Assembly (NCBI GenBank): GCA_001414345.1 | Contig: LLCB01000062.1 | Coordinates: 62,001 to 126,000, forward strand | From: Hymenoscyphus infarciens | Lineage: Eukaryota; Ascomycota; Leotiomycetes; Helotiales; Helotiaceae | Direction: 5' to 3' | DNA length: 64,000 nucleotides | In this document: positions 1-11,700 of the stretch, in pieces | Layout of the letters: each line of letters opens with the position of its first letter | Numbering within the stretch: the first letter of the stretch is position 1 | Translations under genes and position numbers: made by a program | Notes under the pieces: generated by a model | What the model was told of the DNA's origin: nothing | Database searches by the model: none | What the model saw: the letters and a program-made list of their open reading frames with translations, nothing else

Positions 1-690
1 AAAGTACTAAAAGCTAGTAAGAGAATACTAAATAAGAATACGTTTAAGAAGACACTTACTCCTTTATAATATTAGATATTAGAAAACTAAACTAAAAAGA
101 AACTAGTACTCTTAAAGAAGAGAGTTATTAATATAAGAAGCTAGTCTATAGTTAATAGTTTACCTAGTAATAAAGAGCTAAGTATAACTCTTATACTATA
201 ACGCTCTAATATTAAAGTATTTAATAACTTTAACTTAAACTTAAATCTAATATTAAACTCTATTATAATAGAGACTTCTACTCCTTAGTTTAATACTAAG
301 TTCTTTAATCTAAATAGTAAGATAGAATATAAGTAATAGATAGAAGAAGTTAAGATAATTAAGAAGATAAAGTAAGAAAAGGCTAATAAAAGTAAAATAG
401 AATAATTAAAAGAAGTAGAGAATAGATAAGTAGAATTAGTATATTATAAACAAGTATATATTTAAGATTATAGGTTAATTTATAGAGGATTATAATATAG
501 AGAGGACTTTAAAATATTTATATAACTGATTATGTTAACGATATAGGCATAGGTAGAAGAACACCTGTTTTAAAGAGAGAAGAGATAGTTATTAAGACGA
601 TAATTACTTTAGTAATTATCTAGCTTAATAATCTATTTTACCTGTACCTAGATAATCGTGTCTCTTAGAGCTAGTCTTCTCTTTTATTTA
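1..690. repeat. RIP-degraded repeat, identity unknown
   Basis: Very AT-rich sequence with abundant TA and almost no CA or TG, the pattern left by repeat-induced point mutation. No open frame or family motif survives. A short perfect hairpin (ATAATTACT / AGTAATTAT, 2-nt loop) lies near 600-619. Ordinary composition resumes at about 700. It is most likely the end of a transposable element that continues left of the window. Confidence 0.75.
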
Positions 691-1584
691 TTACTATATA
701 ATATAATACTTTAACCCTCATCTCCGGATACTAGGCCACTGCTATACAACTCGATGGCTCGTCACATGACCGAGCTAAGAATGATCGCAACTAGACTGCC
801 TCCTGTTTTCTTATAAGTCACTGATTCGAAGATGACTACCGGAAAACACTCTTAACACAGCAAAGGAGGACTTTCAGGATATAGTGAGGAAAGAATCAAA
901 TCTCATTCTCTTAAAACGAATTTCGGGGGACTTTCGGGATTCGTGCTCGGCCTAGCCCAAAATAGATTAGCCCGAAAGCTATACCTTCCAGGTTTCTGGA
1001 GAGGGCTTCATCGCAAAACCCCAAATATTTCCAGTCATTTTCTTTCGCACCCTTCGAAGAGCAATCATTGGTCATCGGCGGGACGAAGCCAGTTTAACAT
1101 CAATTACTTATTCGATGCGTTGTCGCATTGGCCTCAAGAAAATCGGAATCAAGATCGCGTCGTCATCCTATAATTTTCTACATATGCTAGCTAATTAAAT
1201 TCCAGGTCGAAAACAACACCATTCAGGAGAATTTCACGGCGAAAGAATCACTGGATCCGGTTCAAACCATGTTTACCTCTATTATAACTTCCCGAGTGCA
1301 TATCCCTCAATACCGCAGTACTCGAGAGGCCAGAAAGCAAACATCTATTGGCCCCCAATTTTTAGTCATAAATTTAAATTGGAAAGCATAGGGCAATTTT
1401 TCAAGACGTATCTTTTCTCATGGTTGAACATGACAATGTAATCGTCTTCAGAAGGCACAACTTTTGCTTCGTGCAAGAACCCAAAGTCCCAAATCTGATG
1501 CTTTTCAGTCTCTTCTCGGTCTCCTCTATCGAACCTTGGTCCATCATCTAATTGCACAAATCTGGGAATCTACTGGTATTTCCT
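691..1584. other. Gap downstream of the GH94 gene
   Basis: Normal-composition DNA between the degraded repeat and the stop codon of the GH94 gene. It should hold the 3' untranslated region and terminator of that minus-strand gene. Short open frames here (for example 943-1173 plus, 1366-1557 minus) have no family motif, no splice partner and no coding look; I do not call them genes. Confidence 0.5.
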
Positions 1585-4016
1585 CTATTTTGGAACAGCC
1601 ACAGACAATTGGTACTTCGCACCCGATTGGATGTTCGTAATTCGCGGTTCGGACAAGAGTTTGCCATCTTGCTTCACGGTCACTTCTTTCACATCCACAC
1701 GCCGAATGTCCACTTCAAAAGTAGCACCCCGGAAAACACGAGTAACCTTGATGCCATTCCACGCTGAGGGTAGCTGTGGCCGGACGAGGAGGCCTTGGGC
1801 GTCGCCCTGGAGCCCACAGAGCCCTTCAACAAAGCACCGATAAACCCATGGCATGGTGCCTGTGTTGAACAATTGGCTGGAGCGCCCCGCAGTGCGAGGA
1901 TACTCACGCCATGCGCCACGGTAATAGTTGGGGATATAAACCGGTAGCTGGCCACGCTGGCGATAGTCTTGCTCGGATGGACCAGGCAGCATCTTGCGCA
2001 AAAGCTCGTATGCTTTATCGTTCTCGCCAACACTGTACAAACTGAAAATGTAGAAGATGGCCGCATGGCTGTACAAGGAAGCATTCTCTCCAGAACCGGG
2101 ATATTTCTGGGTTACTCGTCCAACATCCTCCCGCATCTTACTGTATGGCGGTCCAAACATGGCAATCCCGTATGGAGTGTCCAATTGTTTTTCAACCTCC
2201 GAAATCATTTTCACCCGTTGCTGCTCACTTGCGGCGCCACCTAGAATCGACCATGTTTGTGGATTGAGCCAGATTCGACCCTCGACATCCTTTTTCGTGC
2301 CGAAAACCACGCCATCATCGGTAATGCCTCTTGCAAACCAGTCGCCGTCCCAAAAGTATTTATTAGCCGCTTCATTAACTTCACGAGCTCCGGCTCGATA
2401 TCGCGCTGCAATCTCAGCGTCACCCACTTGCTCACAAACAGTTGCCCATAAGTTCAACGCATATCCAGTAGCCACAGTCAACCAGCCAGAAACACCCCTG
2501 CCTTTATACTTTATGATGTCAGTATTCATATATGACCAAAAGTGTTCAAGGAGAAGCTTACCCCCACCATGTTCATGGGATCACACCAATCACCTTGGGC
2601 GATGTAGCTCAGACCGCGATCATCACGAGAGGAGAGTAGCCAGTCCATAGCACGGCTAAAGCACTGGAACACGGTATAGGTTTTCCCATCTGCGATCTGA
2701 ATCGATTCCTTCAGAAGGCCATAGTCCGCTGTCTCGGCTAGGTACACATCTAGAGTTACAGGTAGCCATACGCAGTGATCAGTATGGGGTACCTGGTTAA
2801 TATACTTCAACTCTGCGCCTTCTGTCAACAGAATCCCGTCTGGCATGGATCCACTCGCTTCCTGCTGCGAGAGTGCCTTGAGAAGTGCTGCTCGAGTCAC
2901 CCCAGGCTTCAGATAACTCATGCCCATGTTATCTTGCAGGTAGTTCCGGGTCTGCGGATCAGTCGTCAGTCGATTCACATCGCCATGGTAGTACACCTGT
3001 CGTGGCAGCCAGTGATTGACAAAGTTGTCCAAATCCTTGTCAGGTGTGGTGATCTGAAGACATCCCCGCCCCTGTTTGATGTACCCCGCGTAGTCGCGTG
3101 CGGATTCGGCAAACCCCTCTTTGCTCAAGTATTTACTGCGCATGGCGCGTATTTCTGCATCGTCAAAGGCAGGGCCGAACAAGAAGCGATACTCGCGCGC
3201 TTCATCTGCTTCTAGTGCGATACGATACTGAACGGCGGCCATTGGGGGTTCATACCGTGCGTCTCCTTTCCCCAATTCAGGTCCTAAGAGCGAGGAAGGG
3301 TTGTGTAACCCGCCTTCTCCTTCGAATGCTTGCTGCATGGTTTCCCAAGAATTTGGTGGCGTCTCGCACATGAAGTAGGTTTTATCCTTAAAGAACTTGT
3401 TCTTGAAGTAGTCTTCTGCTTTTTGATATGGAGTGACGCTGCTAGCTACCACACCTCCCAGATCCTCACGATACTCGGCAGACTGGTTCATCCACGACAT
3501 ATTTCCGATGGGAAAGTATGGATATACGCTAATCTTACGCGGCCGACCCGACAGGTTAGTTACCTTGATAGTCCACATCTCCGCGACGTCATGTGTAGGA
3601 AGGCACAAGGTCATGTCAACCCGAATCCCCAGGTGCTCCACGGTCCAGGCAATGTCGCTCTTTCCCACCGAGAAAACGAATCGGTCCACCGGCTTGCGTA
3701 CTGGCTCGTAGGGGGTAGAGAATAGCTGACCTGTTTCCTCATCCTTGATGTAAACAAATCGACCCGGATGGTGTGAGTAGTAGTTCTTCTCTGGCTGCAT
3801 AAATGTCTTTGCTTCCAGGTTGGGTGCGTGTGCGTACTTGGCTGGCTCGGGCTGCATGTATTGTGAGGTAGCGTAGCCGCGACAAGTCACTTGTAGCATC
3901 ATTCTCTGGTTCCACAGGAATCCATCTGCCTTGGGCATGGCTGTCGGGCTCGTTAATTCATACCGCTCGCCATCGTTGGTGGGATGTAATAGTTCGGACA
4001 TGTTTGACGTTTTCAT
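1585..4016 (-). CDS. GH94 phosphorylase, probable cellobionic acid phosphorylase (NdvB-like)
   Basis: Glycoside hydrolase family 94 enzyme. Characterised fungal and bacterial relatives split cellobionic acid with phosphate into alpha-glucose-1-phosphate and gluconate, using the product of oxidative cellulose cleavage inside the cell. Two exons on the minus strand: 4016-2562 and 2508-1585. The 53-bp intron (2509-2561) has GTAAGC at its donor, CTGAC branch-like bases and AAG at its acceptor. Splicing gives 792 residues, close to the usual size of about 790. The catalytic-Asp block [12 protein letters not shown] (about residues 474-485) ends exon 1 and continues as YKGRGVSGW in exon 2. The N-terminal half is the beta-sandwich domain, the C-terminal half the (alpha/alpha)6 barrel. 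No signal peptide is seen, so it is cytosolic. An in-frame ATG at 4076 would add 20 residues; [10 protein letters not shown] at 4016 is preferred, 4001 possible. Substrate choice (cellobionate rather than cellobiose or chitobiose) is inferred from overall resemblance. Confidence 0.87.
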
Positions 4017-4076
4017 GCGGTGCTTGTTTCGATTTTTGCAGTTCTCAATTGAGGATGGTTTGAATTTTAATTTCAC

Positions 4077-6340
4077 AAAGTGATGATGTTATTATACGGA
4101 GGCACAGCGTAGCATTGAGTTATTAAATGGGTTAAAGTCAGGTGCTTGCGCCACTGGGTAAACTGCTAGTGCGACTTTAGGCTAAACCCCCACATTTCAG
4201 CGTACCGTCCTTCAAAACAAACTTCTTTTTTGTTCGTCGTTTGACTTCCCTTTTGAATGACAACGCCCAAAATATTCTTTGGAATTGTTTGGGATAATCT
4301 GAGAATAGTATTTTTTGGATGAAGTCTACCTAGGTACTTTGTGACAAGTGCAATTTTACCATGGGGGCGGCCATAAGCGACGTCTGCATGGTTGGCTAGG
4401 AGACAACCCGAAGTCGGTGACCAATGTTGGGGGACTTCGTATTTACCAGCCACAGATTTATTGGAAACTGGACTTGGCTTTTCTTTTTCTACACCGTCTT
4501 TCATCCACTTTTCATCGCGAGATCAATCCTGGAGCTCGGGCATCGTGTTTCGTGATGATATGTAGGAGTATCCAACACCTGGACTTAGAGAGGTTCGAAA
4601 TGGGGGAAGAACTTTGCTGGATTTGATGACTGGGGAAGGAAATGTTTAAAGGTAGCCTGATGCTTTCTGCTCTTACCGAGTCGGATATCGAAAGGTCGGC
4701 ATGGTTGTTGGAACTGCCCCACCACAGCGTGGGGTCCAGTTCCAGCAACCATCAAACCACCTGGAAACGCTGAAGCTCTATCACAGCCATGAGAGCAGCT
4801 CAAATGTGTCTTCTAGGGCCATGCTGATGCAGCCATGCTGATGCAGAGTCTTATTACCCGAGTCAGTGTTACCCAATCTATTTCATGACATCAAATCCCC
4901 CTTTTTACTCAGCCTCCTTGATGTCTGCCATCTTACAAAATGTCGTCAACTTCAATCCCTACGACGTTGGGATTCCATTCCCACCTCGGGAACCCACAGC
5001 AGCTGTAGTTGAATTAAAATGAGAATGAACATAACGAAAGAAAACGAGCACTTGATGATCCAAATACCAAACGAGGGCCAAGAGAATGGGGTTCTTAGAT
5101 CAATTTCCAGTCAGTCATAACCTCGCATGACAGTATCATCGTCAGAATACGAATTGGAAATTCCGTACAACGATTTTGTCTCAGCAAAGCATCGGTATCT
5201 TCCAACTGAGAACCCATTGAGTGTAGTCGAAGACATCAAGCGAATAAATTGTCCCAGGGAAGGGAAGAATCAAGAAAATGACGCTGCCCATTCAAATTCT
5301 ACCCTGCCGGCAGCTTTGCTAACAGAGTTCGGCGACCGACGGAATCTCTTCAAACATCCTAACTTCGATTTCTTGACAGCGAACGAAATTTCGCGTCCTT
5401 CGAAAGCCTTTTCTCAAGCCTGCTCACGAGATTCCCTTCCAAACCAGAACACACCGCCATCTAACCCTTGAGGGGTTATCAAAAACAGATGACCATGTGG
5501 ACCATCGTATACTCTCAAGGGTCATGTAGATTTGCTCAGTATAAACAACCGCAGATGCTTCCAGTCAGCAGGAAAGTCAACACGCCCGCGAGAAATCAGC
5601 ATTACTTCTCGGTACCATTAAGATATGGCTTTAAACTGAGACTAATATTTTGCTAACTAATTCCTCGCTCTTGATGCGCGCTTTTAGCCGTATAAGAGAA
5701 ATCATCTATGTTATTGAAACGACTTTGGATTTCTAAATCGGAGGTCTCTTTTAGAATTACTTTTGTCACGTCTTAAATATGAGTTCGCCCCAATTACCCC
5801 AGTTCACAGTCTAATAGGGATTTAATAGGAGATGATAAATCACAGTTTTATCTTCGCCATCGATCCCAACATCTTTACCACACTGACAGGCATAGTAACG
5901 CTAGTAGCATGCTACAACGTTCTTGAAAGAATCTACCATCAAGGGCTCCAGCCTCCCGCTGAGTCTCGACAGCGATTATAAAGACTCATTGATCCAATTC
6001 TGCATTCTCCTCTTCCGATATCTTGGCCACGCTTCCGAGTTAGTTATGCAACCAACTGAGAAACGAGATATCACATCAAGGATAGCACAAAAAACGAAGC
6101 TCGCACGTGAGCATTGCAGGAAGTTTTCGTTCACCATTTTCGGACAGGAAAATCTAGCAGGAGAGGTAGCAGATGTGTCAAGCGAAGACGATGCATATGA
6201 GAAACTGAAAGAACACCAAGAAGAGAGGCCTTACACAACATTCCCCACCTAAGCGGAAGTTTCACGACAGTTCAGATGCATGTCCGGAGTCCAATTTCAA
6301 CGCTGCTAATAATTCACGCCACAAAATGGTGTGCCTTTGT
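4077..6340. other. Gap upstream of GH94, before the DUF2235 relic
   Basis: Contains the 5' region of the minus-strand GH94 gene, including a strong inverted repeat described separately. Open frames at 4166-4504 (minus) and 5127-5471 (plus, 114 codons), and 5923-6252 (plus), show no recognisable domain. The latter two lie just upstream of the broken DUF2235 gene and could be decayed parts of it, but no DUF2235 N-terminal motif can be read in any frame. Confidence 0.4.
4701..4752. promoter_or_regulatory. Long inverted repeat with divergent CreA-type sites
   Basis: A 52-bp inverted repeat. The arms begin ATGGTTGTTGGAACTG and end in CAACCAT, with one mismatch and a 2-nt offset. Its centre is CCCCAC (4717-4722), six bases, then GTGGGG (4729-4734). 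GTGGGG fits the fungal CreA/CRE1 consensus SYGGRG, so this is a head-to-head pair of sites. It lies about 690 bp upstream of the GH94 start. Carbon-catabolite repression of a cellulose-product enzyme would make sense; the role is inferred. Confidence 0.5.
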
Positions 6341-6360
6341 CAACGATTATAGGGACGAGA

Positions 6361-7468
6361 CCAGTTGACAAAAGACTCAAGGAATCGAGGACAATATTGC
6401 GCTGGTGTACTCGCTCGTTTGTACGAAGCTCAAGGAGGGCGACAAACTATCGCTTTTTGGATTTTCACGCGGCGCATACACCGTCAGAATCATCGCTGCG
6501 CTTGTTGCCAGTGTTGGGATCGTCAACCCGAAGCATTTTGGGACGAAAAGAGAGAATCAATTCGACGGTCTCCTCAACTTAGTCAGACAGTGGTGGAAAT
6601 TCAAAGGAAAGCTTGAAAATAGCAAGATGAAGGACATAGTTCCAAACCTCATTCATTCATGCCATCGGAGTTTGGGACACCGTTGCTTCGGTCGCCTTCA
6701 AGAATTTGCTCTTCCTCTTTCGCCTAAAGTACAAAACGCATTTCAAGCACTTGCAATCAACGAACGCAGACTATTATTTGCGCCGGATGTCTTCACGACA
6801 AAACCGGAAGGTATCAAGGCTTTGAAACAATGCTGGTTTTTTGGAACGCACTCCGTAGTTGGTGGTGGGAGGGCCAAAAAGACATTGCCGTCCCCGCTAT
6901 ATCTCCTCTCATCAGAAACTAGTAGGAATTGATAAGCCTGCCCTGAACGATTTGGAACTCTTCGCAATGAACATCAGCAAGGCAAAAGGCAAAGAGATTG
7001 TCGCCCAAATCAAACAATCAAGTTTCATTAGCCCAAAAGAACCAGGAAAAAGATCGAAAACTAAGGGGTGGAGTTAACGAGTTCATTCATGTTAGCGTTC
7101 GCCAATTTGAAGACTTGACCCCCGTCAAAAGTAGAGGTGCTACTTTTGGAAAGGTCTTGAATCCACAGCCCACACTTGTAGGAGGGCGCGATAAAACTTG
7201 GACTTGGGAAACATCTGAAGGAAAGGAGATTTTGGAGGACAAGCCAAATGATTTTGAGGCTGAGAGACTCAAACCCGACCAAGCACCTTCCCAATGCGAT
7301 CCTCCGTCGCCCACAACATCACCTTTATCACCTATCACTTGCGCAGATGGCGAAGATGTGGAGGAGGAGGATGCGGCAGACGACTCTGACAGCGGAGAGA
7401 TGCCAAAGTTTGTAAAGAATCATGACGTGGATCCGAAGGTGGACGAAAAACAATATTGTTGTTCCTAG
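6361..7468 (+). pseudogene. Decayed DUF2235 (Tle1-type) alpha/beta hydrolase
   Basis: Pieces of a DUF2235 hydrolase (Tle1 phospholipase-like domain) occur in the right order but in changing frames. The nucleophile elbow GDKLSLFGFSRGAYTVR (GxSxG) is in the frame of 6405. The block HAIGVWDTVASV at 6658-6693 is in another frame. The frame of 6405 returns for ALAINERRLLFAPDVF and CWFFGTHSVVGGG. A C-terminal segment NEFIHVSVRQF with W-rich sequence follows near 7075-7250. An in-frame TGA lies just before the elbow, and no N-terminal Asp motif (DGTW-type) was found. Introns could explain some shifts, but the two shifts flanking HAIGVWDTVASV lack clear splice sites, so a pseudogene is favoured. The C-terminal frame (6998-7468) ends in an acidic, low-complexity tail. 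Confidence 0.6.
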
Positions 7469-8755
7469 CGCTATCCCCGGGTAGACTAGGAATAGCCAGA
7501 CTTTTATTCCCGGGTCACCAAAGAAAGAGTAGCTACTACCTCGCTATCCACAAATCAAAAAGTTTAGTACAAGGATGTTAGAACGATGGGAACGTCAAAG
7601 TCATATCCAACAAGACCTCACTCCGTCGCGTCCTCCATTTCCATTTCTTTCATACCTACTTATTTATCAATCATCAAACCATAATACCCCAGTCAAGTTT
7701 ACCAAGAAATCGTGAGGAAATTTATTCTTAAAATCCCATAAACTATCAGTAGGTAGCTAGTAGCCCACCAAAACGATGCTCAACAAATCACACGTATGAT
7801 TGGTGGAATATATTTCCCACTCACGTACAACCAACCCGGGCAACCCCCCTTTTGAAAGAAAGAACAGAGACGAGAAAACAAAAAGAAAGAATCACCAGCT
7901 GCCAAAGAAATTACGCAAAGAAAAGAAAATCTACTATATATACATGTCCTCAGAGAGAATCATTGCTATTCCCAGACAAGGTAACCCAAGAATAAATAGC
8001 CTTTCCTATTTCCAGGTAACCAATGTAGGGATATCAATCTTCTCTTAACTCTCGAGCAAGGACACCGCTTAATTTCACTCTCCAAGATAAATAAATCTCG
8101 GGGGACTGACTGAGTAACTCTTCTTCCAACCCCATCACTTAGCAGGAACATCGAAGCCCACCTAAATGGAATGGTGACCCCCGCTTAGGGGGTGATGCGA
8201 GTTATTTCCAACCATCTCCTTCTCCAAAAAATTTCATCGAATTATAAACTTATCAACTCCCAAGGTGGAAAAGAGGGGTAAAAAGGCACGTGAAATGGCT
8301 AGGATTTTCTGGACGGTTACTCGCAGCTTACGCGCGCAGTTTACTCGTAGCATACCTAAGAAAAAGTGATCAAATAACAGAGTCGCGTTACCTATCAATT
8401 TCTCAATTCTCCCCACCTCCCGGAACAATCAACACTCCTAGCCTCCTCTAACCCCCTCCAAAAGAGGGGTAAAACACGTGGGTCGCTTACTCCCAGCTTA
8501 CTCGCCTCGAAACAGAAACAGCTTACCCCAGAACAAATGTGGTCATCACTTCTCAGCCTTCGCAACTCTCCTAAAATAATCAATGCAAATACAATTCAAC
8601 TGAATCAAATATCGAATAACAAGATTTCTCATCAAGTCTATACTGCAAAAGTCCCCATCAATCATGCATGGTTCATCAACCATGAAATAAATCACATCCT
8701 CTCCATATATACAAAACCAAAGAATCCGAACCAATTCACACTAAGAACCACTCAT
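7469..8755. other. Convergent gap with a diverged direct duplication
   Basis: Lies between the 3' end of the DUF2235 relic (plus) and the 3' end of the hydantoinase gene (minus). No gene is supported. Two imperfect copies of a composite motif are present: AAGAGGGGTAAAA, then CACGTG, then TTACTCNCAGCTTAC, at about 8268-8330 and 8461-8505. A small C/G hairpin (ACCCCC/GGGGGT) lies near 8176-8192. Confidence 0.4.
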
Positions 8756-11700
8756 TTACCCAGCCTCCGAGAACAATTCCCAAATACTCCTCGGAGGCGT
8801 ATACACCAGGCTAGCATCCACCACGGATTTGTAGTCGAGATCGAGACTATCCCAAGAGGTTAGTACGTTACTTCTTTCCCTTTCCTCGCCCCTCATTTCA
8901 ATCACTCCTCAGTCATTCCACGTCACTTCTCAACCATGCGAAAGACAAAGGGGAGAGAAACACGAAACAAGGAGAGAGAAGGAGAAGGAAGAAAAATAAA
9001 ACATACCCAAAAGCCCTCGGCCCACCCATCTCCAACCCCCTCTCACTCGTCCAAACCGGCGGCGCCCTCAGCGCAATAACACTAACCCTCAATCCATACT
9101 TATAATCCGATATGCCGAGGGGTGCACCATTTGCTTTATCGAGGACCTGAAAGTTTACATTAGCATTCTCCTCGTCCACGACATCCAGAATATGAAGAAC
9201 ACAAGTATCTCACTCAACACACCCATACACAACATCACCACCTAGCTAACGGAGCTGAAGAATCTGTAATCAAATAAGAAAGGCAAGAACTCACAGTAAT
9301 TAAATCCGGACAACTCGCCAAAACCACATCTTCCCCTTCCCCTTCCCTCTTGAGAACAGCACTCAAATTCTCATTCTCAAAATCGATTTTCAACGTCCTC
9401 TTCTCCCTCTCACCCCCATCAAAACCCGAAGATTCCAAAACCACATTCCCCCTCGTAAATCCCTCCCCAACAATCCTCGTCACAGCCACAATCTTCCCCG
9501 TAAAAAGTAAGACGCCATTCTCAGATGCGAGGAGGGAGGAAATGGGGTCCTGTTTTGAAGCTCGGGAAAGGGCGATGGAACGGCCTATTTGCCATGCTGT
9601 GGGGGTGTATGTTAGTAAACAATATATGCCTGGGAAAGCAAAAGGGGAAAAGGTGAAAAGGGAGAAGGGAAAAGGGAGGGAAACCAACCATGAGAAAAAC
9701 TATTCTGAGGTAGAGTCTTTGCTTCAACCCCGTAAACAGGACTAATACACAACCCCGCCAGCGAACCCAGATCCGAACAAGCATCGCGCATCAGCGTCTC
9801 CGCCTCAAGATTATCTTTTGCTGTAGCGAAGATCTATGTTTCCATCTGATCAGCCAAACACACTCATCCAAATACACCCACGTCGGGAAGTCAGAAGTTT
9901 AAACTTACCTTCGCCTCACTAACAGAATCCGCCAAACAAGCAGGTACAACAGGAATATCCTTCAAACACCTCACAGTCTGCCAAATCATCGGATAAGCTC
10001 TCCCAACCAGATCCGTATCGAGTGTGCTTTTGCCGAATCGATGAGCTGCGAGTAGGGCTTCGAAGGAGTTCATTCCTCCGATTTCGTTGGGGATTACGGC
10101 GTCGAAGGAGGTGATACCTGTTGTTTTTAGGACGCCTTTTATGGCATCTGTGACTCTTTTTTATGTGTTAGTAATGTATGAATTGGATGGAGGGGGGACC
10201 TACTCGTTTAACCCTGGGATGCGTTCTAGATATACAGATGGGGACCCCTGATTCGTGTTAGTAAGTGACAGAATTTATTTTTTCGTATTGGAGAAATACC
10301 ATGAATCCCGCAACCATTACAACGGCATCGTCTGGAAGCGTATCTTGCCTCCTAATCATGATATCTTCGCCATTCCGGAGTGCCACGAGGCAGGCGAGAT
10401 ATGCAGGATACGGCTCCCCACAACTTCCAACTCCCAGAATACCAGTCCCATCTTGAAGAAATTGAAGATCCGTCTCGGAAAGATACCAGATATCCCCCTC
10501 TATTCTCGGCCGATACGACCGAACATCAACCCTCTCATCAATTTCATACGAAGAAGCTTTGGAGACCGCAAAGTTCGGGTCAAGAGAAGTCGCATCGCCC
10601 TGCTCCTTCCCAAAAGGTTCATCAAAAGCCGAATCCTCGGAGGCATCATACAACTCCTCAAACTTTTCCTTCAAATCCCCCACGACGCGAACCCTGATAT
10701 TCGTCGCCCCATTCGTAACATAAGAAGTCGGAATCGCCTCAATCTCCACAACCTCAATCGTATTCACATTCCCGCCCGCAGCAACACAACGTTCCGTAGC
10801 CAAGACTTTTGCTTTCTCTATCTCTCCTTCGATTGTCGAGTCCTGTGGCACAACAGTTTTGTCCACGGTCCCGCTTATTTTTCCAATCTAGAGGTCTGTT
10901 AGAATTTTCACCAAAGGTAAGTGGCTGGATGGACATACGGCGGCTCCGACGGCATTTGCCACTTCGAAGTATTTCGGTCGGAGGATTTCGCTGACTCCTG
11001 CTATGCGGTCGGCGATGATGATACTACCGCCGCCTACGAGGATGAGTTTTGCGTCTCCTTGTTTGGTTTTGACCAGATCGATGGCATCCTCGATCGCTCG
11101 TGCGATTTCTTGTAAGCCGGAGATTCTGACGTTTTGTGTTACGGCTTTTTCGGTGTGTTCGTTCATTAGAACAAAATCAGTTGCCTAATCATCAAGATTA
11201 GGAATGGGGTCGTCGTATATTTATTGAGGGAACTTGCGGTTAGAGTTGTGCCCCCAAATGCAATGCTTTCGATTTCTAGTTTCGATCCGACCGAGTCAGG
11301 ACCAACTAAGGTTCTTGATTTCTTCTCGCGGATCAATGATCCTCCACCGAGGGCAATACTGTGAACATCCGGGATGGTGAAATTCGTCCGGACACCTCCA
11401 ATTTTGACGAAAGCCGCTGATTGTCGAGGATAACCCGTCTTTAGCAAAGCGCAGATATCAGTAGTAGTACTATAAGTGTTAACCTCCAAGCCAGAAATTT
11501 TGTGAGAAGATATTACCCGCCAACATCAACAACCAAAACCTCTCTCTCATCAGCTTCATTCACCGTATGCGACTTTGCCAAAAAAGCAGCACCACGAGCA
11601 CTGTTTGTCGGACCAGATGAAATACATCGAACTGGATGCTCCGCTGCTATTCTCGCTTTGCTCAAAGTTCCATCGTTCAATGCAATATATAAATTGCACT

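Noticed and set aside
2057..2650. 197-codon plus-strand frame
   Set aside because: It lies antisense to the GH94 coding region, which has clear family motifs; a shadow frame.
4166..4504. 112-codon minus-strand frame upstream of GH94
   Set aside because: No recognisable domain and overlaps the likely promoter region; not supported as a gene.
10255..10902. 215-codon plus-strand frame
   Set aside because: Antisense to exon 6 of the hydantoinase/DUF917 gene, whose frame is continuous with neighbouring exons and carries the DUF917 motif.
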